40,974 bases of DNA from Bacteroidaceae bacterium (GCA_017547585.1 JAFYPH010000033.1:1-40974), one strand, 5' to 3'. Numbered from the stretch's first letter, positions 1 through 8,617 are shown. The notes: generated from the letters alone by a model not told the origin. Numbers and translations are program-made.

Positions 1-200
1 AAATATTCAAGTAAACTTGATATTTCTTGCTCGCTTAATTGTATCTTTAGATAAGATATCCTGCGCTCGCGGTAATAAATATTCAAGTAAACTTGATATT
101 TCTTGCTCGCTTAATTGTATCTTTAGATAAGATATCCTGCGCTCGCGGTAATAAATATTCAAGTAAACTTGATATTTCTTGCTCGCTTAATTGTATCTTT
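1..200. repeat. 76-bp tandem repeat array, about 2.6 copies, promoter-associated
   Basis: Copies begin at 1, 77 and 153. The first two are identical over 76 bp and the third matches for 48 bp to position 200. Each has a palindromic core (TCAAGT-aa-ACTTGA, first at 7-20) followed by TTGCTCGCTTAATTGTATCTTT. In the last copy this runs into G, completing a TATCTTTG -7 box for the S41 peptidase gene; the two upstream copies have A instead of G, so their boxes are imperfect. Read on the minus strand, the unit is clearly related to the array at 9969-10370. The window edge cuts the array, so more copies may lie outside. Confidence 0.93.
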
Positions 201-201
201 G
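194..201 (+). promoter_or_regulatory. Promoter -7 box (TATCTTTG) of the S41 peptidase gene
   Basis: This is an exact match to the Bacteroidetes TAnnTTTG -7 consensus, formed by the end of the last repeat copy. A TTG at 169-171 lies about 22 nt upstream and could serve as the -33 element. The expected transcript start near 207 leaves a leader of about 43 nt and rules out in-frame start codons upstream of 250. Confidence 0.7.
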
Positions 202-249
202 CGGAAATTTTACCATAAAAGAGAAAATAATACCATATTATATATAAAT

Positions 250-1914
250 ATGAAAAGAGGCAAATTCATCTTCATACTCCCTATAGCGCTGCTCGCAATA
301 ATCTCTTTCAGTGCATTCAAAAGAGACAGCCACAATTTCGAGCTTTCCAAGCAGCTTAACATCTTCAACAGCCTTATAAAGGAGATTGACCTTTTTTATG
401 TGGACACAATTATGCCCGAAAAGATAATAGAAACGGGCATTGATGCGATGCTCGAGAAACTCGACCCCTACACTACATACTACACAGAGGAGGAGAGCGA
501 GGAGCTCAAGATGATGATTACCGGAAAATATGCGGGCATCGGCTCGCTCATACGTTTCCACGAGAAGAAGAACACCACCGTAATTGCCGAGCCCTACGAA
601 AATATGCCCGCAGCAAAGGCGGGCCTGCAGATAGGCGACCTTATACAGTCAATCAACGGAGTGAATGTAGTGGGAATGAGCAGCGACAGCGTCAGCAATA
701 TGTTGCGCGGCGAGGCTGGCACCAAACTCACCATTGTTGTCGAGCGCCCCGGCACCAAGCAGCCCGTAACAATAAAGGTGGAGCGCGAGAATATCAGTGT
801 CCCCGTAATTCCCTACTATGGAATTATGCAGGACAGCGTAGGCTATCTGCAGCTTGAGAGCTTCCCCGAAGGATGCGCCAAAGAGATGCGCCGCGCGCTT
901 ATAGACATGAAAAACAAGGGTGCACGAGCATACATCATCGACCTTCGCAGCAACGGCGGCGGCTCGCTCGCCGAGGCGATAGATATTGTAAACATGTTCG
1001 TTCCTAAGGGACTGAACATTGTAGAGACAAAAGGAAAAATCAAGCGCTCGAACGAAATTTACAAGACCACCCGCGAGCCGGTAGACACAGTGTCGCCGCT
1101 GATAGTGCTTGTGGACGGCCAGACAGCCTCGGCAGCCGAAATTGTATCGGGCTCGCTGCAGGACCTCGACCGCGCGGTGATTATAGGAGCGCGCACATAC
1201 GGAAAGGGCCTCGTGCAGGTGACACGCGAACTGCCCTACAATGGATTCCTGAAGGTGACAACCTCTAAATACTACATTCCCAGCGGCCGCTGCATACAGG
1301 CAATCGACTACAGCCACCGCAACGCCGACGGCGACGTTGCCCGCACACCCGACAGCCTGACGAACGTATTCCGCACAGCTGCGGGCCGCGAAGTGCGCGA
1401 CGGCGGAGGAATCTCGCCCGACATTCAGCCCAAAGGCGAGAAACTCACCACCCTGCTCTACCATCTTATTCAGGACATGGCAATCTTTGACTACGCAACA
1501 GACTACAAGCTGAAACACCCCTCGATAGCCTCGGCCGAGACATTCAACCTGAGCGACGAGGAGTACGATGCGTTCAAAAGCTACCTGAAATCTACCGGAT
1601 TCAACTACGACAAAGAGAGCTACAAGGCGCTGAAGCAGCTGAAGAAGATGCTCGACCTCGAGGGATACACAGAGGCCACAAAAACAGAAATCGAAAAACT
1701 CGAGAGCACACTGCAGCACAACCTCGACCACGACCTCAGCTTCTTCGCAAAAGATGTCAAACGACTGATTGCCGACGAGATTGTGAAACGCTACTATAGC
1801 CAGAAGGGAGGCATCATCTACTCGCTGCGCGACGACACAGACGTTGCCGAGAGCCTTTCACTGCTGAAAGACCTTAAAAGATACAGAGAGATTCTGCAGC
1901 CCACAAAAGAGTAA
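250..1914 (+). CDS. S41 family C-terminal processing peptidase (first of two)
   Basis: A 554-residue serine protease of the CtpA/Prc family, expected in the periplasm and anchored by an N-terminal hydrophobic segment (about residues 6-20). A helical N-terminal region is followed by a PDZ domain (about 90-170) and then the S41 catalytic domain. The presumed nucleophile is Ser294 in GQTASAAE and the general base Lys319 in YGKGLVQ. Their 25-residue spacing matches the classic Ctp Ser-Lys dyad. A C-terminal helical extension of about 130 residues follows. The frame is open from 169, but that TTG lies upstream of the promoter, so ATG 250 is chosen. A paralogue of similar size and layout is at 16129. 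The substrate is unknown. Confidence 0.92.
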   Translation: MKRGKFIFILPIALLAIISFSAFKRDSHNFELSKQLNIFNSLIKEIDLFYVDTIMPEKIIETGIDAMLEKLDPYTTYYTEEESEELKMMITGKYAGIGSLIRFHEKKNTTVIAEPYENMPAAKAGLQIGDLIQSINGVNVVGMSSDSVSNMLRGEAGTKLTIVVERPGTKQPVTIKVERENISVPVIPYYGIMQDSVGYLQLESFPEGCAKEMRRALIDMKNKGARAYIIDLRSNGGGSLAEAIDIVNMFVPKGLNIVETKGKIKRSNEIYKTTREPVDTVSPLIVLVDGQTASAAEIVSGSLQDLDRAVIIGARTYGKGLVQVTRELPYNGFLKVTTSKYYIPSGRCIQAIDYSHRNADGDVARTPDSLTNVFRTAAGREVRDGGGISPDIQPKGEKLTTLLYHLIQDMAIFDYATDYKLKHPSIASAETFNLSDEEYDAFKSYLKSTGFNYDKESYKALKQLKKMLDLEGYTEATKTEIEKLESTLQHNLDHDLSFFAKDVKRLIADEIVKRYYSQKGGIIYSLRDDTDVAESLSLLKDLKRYREILQPTKE

Positions 1915-1941
1915 GAAAGTGTAAGAGAAAAAGCGGGCGCC

Positions 1942-2367
1942 CTACTCTTTCACGCGCGAAGAGATTGCGCCGCCATTGTATTTAAGCTGCACTTCGCCGC
2001 GACGGCCAAGCTCAATGATGCTCACGATAATATCGGTAGCATCGTCCACGATGAGCAGAGAATTGTTCTCGGCAATTCTTTTCACACGCACCACCGTATC
2101 GACCTCCACAGGTCTGCCCGCATATATGAGGCTGTCGTTAAGATAGAGTCTGTAGGCCTTGTCCTTAAAATCGGTATCGAAAGCCACCGAATAGTCATAC
2201 TGCGGACGCACAACCGCAGCAACCTTTTTCGCATCGTCCGAGCCGTGCCAATGGTGCTGAAGAGTAAAATAGCTGAAAAGCCCTATTACAATCACAATTA
2301 TAAAGAAGAAAAATACACTGCCAAACAAAAATTTCATATTGGCATCGGCACCTTTTTTTCTGCGCAT
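1942..2367 (-). CDS. Hypothetical single-pass membrane protein
   Basis: A 141-residue protein I do not recognise. A short basic N-terminus is followed by one strongly hydrophobic segment (about residues 11-33, rich in Phe, Ile and Val). The remaining 105 or so residues are soluble, apparently beta-rich and extracytoplasmic. There is no lipobox. A second in-frame ATG at residue 11 is possible, but the first keeps positive charges before the membrane segment. It converges with the S41 peptidase gene, with 27 nt between stop codons. A TATCTTCG sequence just upstream (2390-2397, minus strand) is one base from the usual -7 box. Function unknown. Confidence 0.72.
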   Translation of the reverse strand: MRRKKGADANMKFLFGSVFFFFIIVIVIGLFSYFTLQHHWHGSDDAKKVAAVVRPQYDYSVAFDTDFKDKAYRLYLNDSLIYAGRPVEVDTVVRVKRIAENNSLLIVDDATDIIVSIIELGRRGEVQLKYNGGAISSRVKE

Positions 2368-2421
2368 AGGAATAAATTATTTTGCCGCGAAGATAAGAAA
2401 TATTCCCGTCGGGCGCGCAAG

Positions 2422-2472
2422 AAAAATAAAAAAAGATGGCGGACAAGAGTCTTTTACTCGTTGTCCGCCATC
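2422..2472 (-). terminator. Rho-independent terminator after the 59-residue protein gene
   Basis: A 12-bp perfect stem (2435-2446 with 2461-2472), extended by GAGT/ACTC, is followed on the minus strand by an A/T-only run of T residues (2422-2434). It lies directly behind the small ORF at 2497-2676 and supports that ORF as the end of a transcription unit. Confidence 0.88.
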
Positions 2473-2496
2473 ATAATGTCTAAATAATAACTATTC

Positions 2497-2676
2497 TTAG
2501 TTTAAAATGAATCCCTGCAAAGAGGAATCGACATTTTTAATCACTCGGAAATTCCTTGCAAAATTCTTGATAAAATCAAGTGTAGACTCCTTTGGGGAAA
2601 CACGAAGTTCGTCGCCGAACAAAGAACGCAGTTCCTTTTCCTTATTTTTTGTTTCAGGGGTAAAGAATTTATCCAT
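2497..2676 (-). CDS. Small 59-residue protein downstream of the ECF sigma factor
   Basis: An ATG-to-TAA frame of 60 codons reads MDKFFTPETK at the N-terminus and ends SSLQGFILN. It is hydrophilic, with alternating charged residues, no signal peptide and no cysteines. Codon use resembles its neighbours. It lies 101 nt behind the sigma factor gene on the same strand and is followed at once by a strong terminator, so it is probably the last gene of the sigma unit. I believe similar small proteins occur beside this sigma factor in other Bacteroidales, but I cannot verify that here. It could be a sigma-binding regulator, but nothing in the sequence shows that. Confidence 0.75.
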   Translation of the reverse strand: MDKFFTPETKNKEKELRSLFGDELRVSPKESTLDFIKNFARNFRVIKNVDSSLQGFILN

Positions 2677-2777
2677 AGGCTATCTGTTTTTAAGGTTGTC
2701 TATATTAGAAACGTTACAAAAACAGATATATTATATTTGCCCCTATCTTTTTTACAAAAAGAGTAAAAATTCTTTTC

Positions 2778-3377
2778 CTATACAGCCTCGAGTGCAAGGC
2801 TGATGTTTTTCTCCTCGGCCATGCGGCGGAGATTCATCACTGCGTAACGCACGCGTCCAAGAGCAGTATTAATGCTGACGCCTGTAATTGCAGCAATATC
2901 TTTGAACGAAAGTGACTGATAGTAACGCATATAAATAACCTCGCGCTGGTTGTCGGGCAGGCTGTTCACCAGTCGGCGGACATCCTTCAGCACCTGAGTA
3001 TTCACCATGCGCGCCTCAATGGTACTCTCGGAGTAGGCAGGATTGTTGAAGAGGTCAATCTCGCTCTCGTCGTTCGAAATTACATTCTCGTTTCTCTCTT
3101 GACGGAACTGGTCGATAACTAGATTGTGTGCAATGCGCGTAAGCCACGCCGAGAACTTTCCGTCACTATTGTAGCGACCCTGTTGCAAAGTCACAATAGC
3201 CTTTACAAAAGTCTCCTGAAAAATATCATCGGCCACGTCACGTGAGCGCACAATAAAATATATGTAGGAATATAACCTATCCTTGTGACGATTCAACAAT
3301 TCGTCGAACGCCTGATTATTGCCTTGCAAATAGAGGTTGACCAACGCATCGTCGGTCAGCTTATTCAAATTACCCAT
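2778..3377 (-). CDS. RNA polymerase ECF-type sigma-70 factor
   Basis: A 199-residue sigma factor of the extracytoplasmic-function class. Region 2 spans about residues 25-95, with the core-binding and -10 recognition helices around DVADDIFQETF and FSAWLTRIAHNLVIDQFR. A linker follows, then region 4 (about 138-190), with LPDNQREVIYMRY and the helix-turn-helix IAAITGVSINTALGRVRYA. The length is normal for the class. No anti-sigma factor with a membrane segment lies next to it, unlike the FecI/FecR pairs common in this phylum; only the 59-residue protein follows. The promoter is at 3460-3467, in a degenerate copy of the palindromic repeat family. The regulon cannot be inferred. Confidence 0.95.
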   Translation of the reverse strand: MGNLNKLTDDALVNLYLQGNNQAFDELLNRHKDRLYSYIYFIVRSRDVADDIFQETFVKAIVTLQQGRYNSDGKFSAWLTRIAHNLVIDQFRQERNENVISNDESEIDLFNNPAYSESTIEARMVNTQVLKDVRRLVNSLPDNQREVIYMRYYQSLSFKDIAAITGVSINTALGRVRYAVMNLRRMAEEKNISLALEAV

Positions 3378-3459
3378 TTTTCTTAATTCATTTTATCAGA
3401 GTAACTGTTTTTCTATAGGCAATAGTATTTAAAGGTTAATAGATTGAATTTTCTGTTTG

Positions 3460-3517
3460 CAAAGATAGTGCCAACAAACGTAACGCAAGCCTGCTTGCAG
3501 GTTACAAAGTGAGTGCA
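3460..3517 (-). repeat. Solitary degenerate copy of the promoter-associated palindromic repeat, with -7 box
   Basis: The plus strand starts CAAAGATA (TATCTTTG on the minus strand, the -7 box of the sigma factor gene, at 3460-3467), then ACAAACG and a palindrome (GCAAGC-ct-GCTTGC at 3485-3498, flanked by GTAAC/GTTAC), and ends GTGAGTGCAG. Order and spacing match the units at 9969-10370, but the palindrome arms have a different sequence and still pair. Confidence 0.65.
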
Positions 3518-3628
3518 GCCTATGTTCGCAGTATTTATACTGCAAAGAAAAGTAAATTCTCGGTAAGTTCCAAGAAAAGTTGGTTAAAATTGAGTTTTTC
3601 AACCGTTTACTGCGTGAATATTGTAAAA

Positions 3629-3666
3629 AATGTCCGGCGGAGGCATTAAATTCCCCGCCGGACATT
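3629..3666 (-). terminator. Terminator of fmt
   Basis: An inverted repeat (AATGTCCGGCGG with CCGCCGGACATT) around an AT-rich loop is followed on the minus strand by TTTTT. It sits 18 nt behind the fmt stop codon and closes the prfC-tsaC-clc-fmt run. Confidence 0.85.
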
Positions 3667-3684
3667 CTATATTTTTGCAAAATA

Positions 3685-4674
3685 TTACTGCTGAAGAGTA
3701 TAGCCGTCGAAGCTGAAACCACGAAGAAGATCGCTGACGGGCATACGCTTTTTTCCGGGCAGCTGCAACGAGGTCAGGTGCAGATAACCATCCGCAAGCG
3801 CAACCTTTACATAGCTTTTACCATCGGTGAGAAGAGTACCCGCAGGATGGGCCACCGCGCACAGCTCTTTCTTTGTCTCGTAGACCTTTATCGCAGTCGC
3901 CGCGCCAGTAGCATCGGTAATCTCCATCCACGCTGCAGGATAGGGAGAGAGGCCGCGTACAAAGTCGTATAGCTGTTCGCAGCTCTTGCTCCAGTCTATG
4001 CGGCAGGTGTCGCGAAAAATCTTCGGCGCAGGACGAAGCTCGCCATCGTACATACTCGCCTGAGTGCGCGCCACAGCCTCGCCGCGAACGATGGAGCGAA
4101 CAGTATCGACAACCGTCTCGCCGCCAACCATCATCAGCTTGTCGTGCAGAGTGCCCGCATCGTCAGTGTCGGTAATCTCAACCTCGCGCTGCATAATAAC
4201 GTCGCCTGTGTCAATCTCGTGTTTCAGGAAGAAGGTGGTAACGCCGCTCACTTTGTCGCCGTTGATGATGGCCCAATTTATGGGCGCTGCGCCACGATAC
4301 TGAGGCAACAGCGAAGCGTGCAGATTGAAAGTACCCAGACGGGGCATGTTCCACACACTCTCGGGCAGCATACGGAAGGCAACGACTATCTGAAGGTCGG
4401 CGCCCCACGCTGCAAGAGCAGCCTGAAACTCCTCGTCCTTCAACGACTCGGGCTGCAACAGCGGCAATCCTTGCTCAAGAGCATACTCCTTTACGGGGCT
4501 CATAAGCACCTGATTGCTGCCGCGACGAGTGATTATCCTGTCGGGCATTGTAACCACGCCCACCACCGTAAAGCCGCAATCGGCGTCACGCTGCTCCACC
4601 TCGCGCAGAGAGCGCAGGGGCTCCACAGCAAAGTCGGGAGTACCTATATATACTATACGAAGTTTCTCTTTCAT
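3685..4674 (-). CDS. fmt: Methionyl-tRNA formyltransferase
   Basis: A 329-residue enzyme that formylates initiator Met-tRNA with 10-formyltetrahydrofolate. The N-terminal formyltransferase fold starts IVYIGTPDFAV. The catalytic triad is visible as Asn117 and His119 in FNLHASLLPQYRGAAPI and Asp155 in HEIDTGDV. The C-terminal OB-like tRNA-binding domain covers about residues 215-329. Length is normal. It is the last gene of a tight run with the ClC gene (6 nt between stop and ATG) and tsaC, all three close to prfC, so the cluster is biased to translation functions. A strong terminator follows. Confidence 0.97.
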   Translation of the reverse strand: MKEKLRIVYIGTPDFAVEPLRSLREVEQRDADCGFTVVGVVTMPDRIITRRGSNQVLMSPVKEYALEQGLPLLQPESLKDEEFQAALAAWGADLQIVVAFRMLPESVWNMPRLGTFNLHASLLPQYRGAAPINWAIINGDKVSGVTTFFLKHEIDTGDVIMQREVEITDTDDAGTLHDKLMMVGGETVVDTVRSIVRGEAVARTQASMYDGELRPAPKIFRDTCRIDWSKSCEQLYDFVRGLSPYPAAWMEITDATGAATAIKVYETKKELCAVAHPAGTLLTDGKSYVKVALADGYLHLTSLQLPGKKRMPVSDLLRGFSFDGYTLQQ

Positions 4675-4680
4675 ATTCTT

Positions 4681-6462
4681 TTAATCTGATGTAAAATCCA
4701 ACAAAGTTTTTCTGTACGCACTGAATATCGCCGATTTTGAGACAAAGCCAATGTAGGTTCCATCAACATCCTCGACCGGGAGATTCCATGCTTTTGTATC
4801 CTCGAACTTTTTCATCACCGTCTCCATAGATTCCTCGATACCCAGACGCGCGGGAACAGGCTTCATCAATCCTGCAACATTGTAGCGATGATAAAGTTCC
4901 TGGCGGAACATAATATGTCTGATGTCGTCAAGATAGAGAATACCCACGAGCCTGTTTGCGCTGTTCAGCACAGGGAAAATATTGCGTTTGGTCTTTGCAA
5001 CCACAGCCACAAGAGAGGCAAGATCCATGTCAGGATTAATCTTCATAAAGTTGCGCTCGATGACATCCGAAACTTTAAGAATCGTGAGCACCGCCTGGTC
5101 TTTGTGGTGGGTGATGAGCTCGCCACGCTGCGCCAGACGCACAGCATAGATATTATTCTTGTCAAAGACGCGCACCGTAAGGTAGGAGCTTACCGACACA
5201 ACCATCAGCGGCAGGAAGAGAGCGTAACCACCCGTAAGCTCGGCAATGAGAAAGACTCCCGTGAGCGGAGCATGAAAGACTCCGGACATCAGTGCTGCCA
5301 TTCCAAAAAGAGCAAAGTTCACACACGAAAGGTCGGTCGCAAGAAACGACTGGTTGCACAATGACGAAAAGAGGTAGCCCGAAATACAGCCGAGGAAAAG
5401 GCTGGGCGCGAAAATACCACCACAACCGCCACCGCAGTTGGTAACCGTCGAGGCCACTGCCTTCGAGAGTATCACGAAGAGCATGAACAGCAACAGCAAT
5501 TTAGGATAGCCGTAGAAGAATGAATTATTGAGCACTTCGTACGGGTCGGAGCCGTTGATGAGGGTGTTTATCGTGTGGTAGCCCTCGCCATAGAGCGGCG
5601 GGAAAAGGAATATCAGAATGCTGAGCACCGAGCCTCCAAGAAGCAGTTTCTTGTAGGGATTCTCAATCTTACGGAAGAAACGCTCGATGGCGGTCGTCAC
5701 GTGTGTAAAGTAGAGAGAAATAAGGCCGCAGACTACGCCCAAAAGCACCACGTAGTGCACGCGCGTAATTTCAAAGGCCTTGTCGGGCTGAAAGTCGAAC
5801 ATCGCATCGGTGCCCGTGAACATATAGGCAAGCGTCGCGGCCGTGACACTCGAAATGAGCAAAGGCAACAGCGACGACATTGTTAGGTCGAGCATCAGCA
5901 CTTCGAGTGTAAAGACCAATCCCGCAATGGGAGCCTTGAAGATTCCCGCAATGGCGCCGGCTGCTCCGCAGCCCAGCAACAGCATCATCACCTTCTTCTC
6001 CATGCGGAAGAAATTACCCAGATTGGAGCCTATGGCCGCACCCGTAAAGACGATGGGCGACTCGGCTCCCACCGAACCACCGAATCCGATGGTGACACCG
6101 CTGGCTACCAGCGACGACCACATATTGTGCTTCTTAATCTGTCCCTTGCGGCGCGAGATTGCATAGAGCACCTTTGTAACACCATGGCTGATGTCGTCGC
6201 GCACAATCTTGCGAATGAAGAGTCCCGAGAAAAAGATACCGATTACAGGATAGATAAGGTAGAGCAAGTTTCCCGAAAAGACGCTGAAGCCGCTCGTGAG
6301 CATCTCCTGAATAAACTCGATAAGATGTTTCAAGGTGAAGGCTGCGAGTGCCGAAATTACACCCACAAAGAAGCTCAAGATAAGCACGAACCTATTTTGA
6401 GGAATATGTTTCTCGCGCCACTCGAAAAAGCGGTCGAGCATAGACTTTTCACCCTCTTTCAT
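4681..6462 (-). CDS. ClC family chloride channel/transporter with CBS domains
   Basis: A 593-residue integral membrane protein with about a dozen membrane helices (residues 25-440) and a C-terminal pair of CBS domains (about 460-585). The ClC ion-path motifs are present: GGSVGAESPIV, with the gating glutamate at Glu134, and the later GGIFAPSLFLG. At the internal proton-glutamate position of ClC exchangers (E203 of the E. coli protein), my alignment of FKAPIAGLVFTLEVLM gives Glu187 followed by Val188, so the proton-transfer residue seems to be valine. Channel or exchange function therefore stays open. The start overlaps the tsaC stop as ATGA, indicating coupled translation. Confidence 0.93.
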   Translation of the reverse strand: MKEGEKSMLDRFFEWREKHIPQNRFVLILSFFVGVISALAAFTLKHLIEFIQEMLTSGFSVFSGNLLYLIYPVIGIFFSGLFIRKIVRDDISHGVTKVLYAISRRKGQIKKHNMWSSLVASGVTIGFGGSVGAESPIVFTGAAIGSNLGNFFRMEKKVMMLLLGCGAAGAIAGIFKAPIAGLVFTLEVLMLDLTMSSLLPLLISSVTAATLAYMFTGTDAMFDFQPDKAFEITRVHYVVLLGVVCGLISLYFTHVTTAIERFFRKIENPYKKLLLGGSVLSILIFLFPPLYGEGYHTINTLINGSDPYEVLNNSFFYGYPKLLLLFMLFVILSKAVASTVTNCGGGCGGIFAPSLFLGCISGYLFSSLCNQSFLATDLSCVNFALFGMAALMSGVFHAPLTGVFLIAELTGGYALFLPLMVVSVSSYLTVRVFDKNNIYAVRLAQRGELITHHKDQAVLTILKVSDVIERNFMKINPDMDLASLVAVVAKTKRNIFPVLNSANRLVGILYLDDIRHIMFRQELYHRYNVAGLMKPVPARLGIEESMETVMKKFEDTKAWNLPVEDVDGTYIGFVSKSAIFSAYRKTLLDFTSD

Positions 6463-7031
6463 TGTCTTATAACTGTAACTACTCCACTCTCGGAGAGTTT
6501 GATGATACTCGAAGGCTTGGGCGAGCCCTTCTCAAGCTGTTTGTAGTTCACCACATAATCCACCGCCGCCACAATTTCGGGGTCAATCTCGGCAAAGTAG
6601 CGGGGAGTGGGCTCACCGCTGATGTTGGCCGATGTTGAGACCACCGCACGCTGGAAACGGTAGCAGAGCTCTTTCGAGAAAAGCTCCGACGTTACTCTGA
6701 TGCCCACACTGCCATCCTCGGCAATGAGGTTGGGTGCAAGGTTGCGTGCACCATCATATATAATTGTCAGCGGCTTTGTGGTAAGCTCTATAAGATCCCA
6801 CGCAACAGCCGGGATTTTCGCCACGTAGCGCACAATTCTGTCGGGCGAGTCGACAAGCAGCAACATTGCCTTGTTGTCGACGCGACGCTTAATTTCGTAC
6901 ACTCTTTTGACAGCCTCTTCGTTTGAAGCATCGCAACCGATGCCCCACACAGTGTCGGTGGGGTAAAGAATAACCCCGCCTTTGCGCATAACCTCGATGG
7001 CGCGCTTGGCCTCATCTGCTATTGTTCCCAT
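6459..7031 (-). CDS. tsaC: L-threonylcarbamoyladenylate synthase (YrdC/TsaC family)
   Basis: A 190-residue protein consisting of the YrdC domain only, without the extra C-terminal domain of Sua5. It makes threonylcarbamoyl-AMP from threonine, bicarbonate and ATP for the t6A37 modification of ANN-decoding tRNAs. Typical segments are GVILYPTDTVWGIGCDA near the N-terminus, the basic YEIKRR motif, and STSANISGEPTP in the C-terminal third. The ATG lies 11 nt behind the prfC stop, and the TGA overlaps the ATG of the ClC gene, so the three genes are very probably co-transcribed. Confidence 0.95.
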   Translation of the reverse strand: MGTIADEAKRAIEVMRKGGVILYPTDTVWGIGCDASNEEAVKRVYEIKRRVDNKAMLLLVDSPDRIVRYVAKIPAVAWDLIELTTKPLTIIYDGARNLAPNLIAEDGSVGIRVTSELFSKELCYRFQRAVVSTSANISGEPTPRYFAEIDPEIVAAVDYVVNYKQLEKGSPKPSSIIKLSESGVVTVIRQ

Positions 7032-7042
7032 CCTTTTATATA

Positions 7043-8617
7043 TTAGAATTCACTTGTAAAATGGAATCTTATGCTCTTAAAATCATTCTGTGCCATCTGC
7101 AACACATAGTTGCTGTCGGCGAGGAATACGTCGCGACCCTCAATATCCTTGGCCATATATTGGTACTTGCGTTTCTTGAAGTTCTCGAGCTCAACCTCGT
7201 CGTCGCTTTCTATCCAGCAGGCCTTGTAGAGGTTCACAGGCTCCCAGCGACACTTTGCATTGTACTCGTTCTCGAGACGGTACTCGATAACCTCGAACTG
7301 CAGCTGTCCCACTGTTCCTATGAGCTTGCGGCCATTATGCTGGTTCACGAAAAGCTGTGCAACACCCTCGCCCATAAGTTGGTCGATACCCTTTGCAAGC
7401 TGTTTGGTCTTCATGGGGTCGGCATTCTCAATGTATTTGAACATTTCGGGCGAGAAGCTGGGAAGGCCCTTGAAGTTGAGCATTTCTCCCTCGGTGAGCG
7501 TGTCGCCAATCTTGAAGTTTCCTGTGTCGGGCAAGCCTATGATGTCGCCGGGGTAAGCCTCGTCGATAGTGCTCTTGCGCTGCGCCATAAACTGTGTGGG
7601 CGACGAGAAACGCATATCTTTTCCCAGACGCACGTGGCGGTAGGGAGCGTTGCGCACGAATTTTCCCGAACATATTTTGCAGAATGCGACGCACGAACGG
7701 TGGTTGGGGTCGATGTTCGCTGTAATCTTGAAGATGAAGCCTGTGAACTTGGGCTCTTCGGGTGATACAATGCGACCCTCGGCCTGCACGGGACGGGGAG
7801 AGGGAGCAATCTTCACGAAGCAGTTGAGAAGCTCCTGAACACCGAAGTTGTTCAATGCCGAGCCGAAGAATACGGGGGCAACCTGCGCATCAAGATAGCT
7901 CTGAACCTCGAATTCGGGGTAAACACCCTCGACAAGTTCAAGGTCGTCGCGCAATTTTGCTGCAAGATCCTCGCCTATATTGTCGTCGAGCTCTTTGCTG
8001 TTCACGTCCACTGCCACCTTCTCTGTCACACGCTGCTTGTTGGGAGTGTAGAGGTCGAGCTTCTGCTCGTAGATATTGTATACACCCTTGAAGCGTGAGC
8101 CCTGGTCGATGGGCCAGCTGAGCGGACGCACGGAAATCTGAAGCTCATTCTCGAGCTCGTCGAGAAGGTCAAAGGGGTCGCGGCCCTCGCGGTCCATCTT
8201 GTTCACAAAGACAATCACGGGAGTGTTGCGCATGCGGCACACAGACATCAGCTTGCGTGTCTGCGCCTCGACACCTTTCGCGCTGTCAACAACAATGATT
8301 ACGCTGTCCACAGCTGTGAGTGTGCGGAAAGTATCCTCGGCAAAGTCCTGGTGACCGGGAGTGTCGAGGATGTTTATCTTGTAGCCCTCGTAGTCGAACT
8401 CCATCACAGAGGTTGTCACCGAAATTCCACGCTGTTTCTCAATCTCCATCCAGTCGGATGTTGCCGATTTTTTAATTTTGTTAGACTTTACGGCACCCGC
8501 CACCTGTATCTGGCCTCCAAACAGCAGCAGTTTCTCGGTAAGAGTGGTCTTACCGGCGTCGGGGTGGGACACAATGGCAAACGTTCTTCTTCTTCCTATC
8601 TCTTCTTGTACATTCAT
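7043..8617 (-). CDS. prfC: Peptide chain release factor 3
   Basis: A 524-residue translational GTPase that recycles RF1/RF2 from the ribosome after termination. The P-loop is at residues 17-24 (SHPDAGKT), the G3 motif is DTPGHQDF, and the G4 motif is NKMD. Domain II and the RF3-specific C-terminal domain follow. Length and order fit RF3 rather than EF-G, which is longer. It starts at ATG 8617 in a 65-nt gap that holds a GC-rich hairpin (8645-8663). It leads the tsaC-clc-fmt run. Confidence 0.97.
   Translation of the reverse strand: MNVQEEIGRRRTFAIVSHPDAGKTTLTEKLLLFGGQIQVAGAVKSNKIKKSATSDWMEIEKQRGISVTTSVMEFDYEGYKINILDTPGHQDFAEDTFRTLTAVDSVIIVVDSAKGVEAQTRKLMSVCRMRNTPVIVFVNKMDREGRDPFDLLDELENELQISVRPLSWPIDQGSRFKGVYNIYEQKLDLYTPNKQRVTEKVAVDVNSKELDDNIGEDLAAKLRDDLELVEGVYPEFEVQSYLDAQVAPVFFGSALNNFGVQELLNCFVKIAPSPRPVQAEGRIVSPEEPKFTGFIFKITANIDPNHRSCVAFCKICSGKFVRNAPYRHVRLGKDMRFSSPTQFMAQRKSTIDEAYPGDIIGLPDTGNFKIGDTLTEGEMLNFKGLPSFSPEMFKYIENADPMKTKQLAKGIDQLMGEGVAQLFVNQHNGRKLIGTVGQLQFEVIEYRLENEYNAKCRWEPVNLYKACWIESDDEVELENFKKRKYQYMAKDIEGRDVFLADSNYVLQMAQNDFKSIRFHFTSEF

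Larger units (their letters stand above)
3378..3684. other. Intergenic region between the sigma factor gene and fmt
   Basis: This 307-bp gap holds the sigma factor leader and promoter (3460-3467), the degenerate repeat (3460-3517) and the fmt terminator (3629-3666). The rest (3518-3628) is AT-rich and shows no gene or clear motif. Confidence 0.7.

Noticed and set aside
1-200. Possible CRISPR array at the left repeats
   Set aside because: The units are nearly identical over the whole 76-bp period, including what would be spacers, so there is no repeat-spacer structure. No cas genes are present.
649-1731. Long minus-strand open frame (360 codons) opposite the first S41 peptidase gene
   Set aside because: It is the antisense shadow of a well-supported gene, with a composition unlike any protein family (very rich in Val, Cys and His), and it has no promoter of its own.
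2732-2739. Plus-strand TATATTTG box pointing into the antisense of the sigma factor gene
   Set aside because: It lies in an AT-rich gap where such a match is likely by chance, and no plus-strand gene follows.
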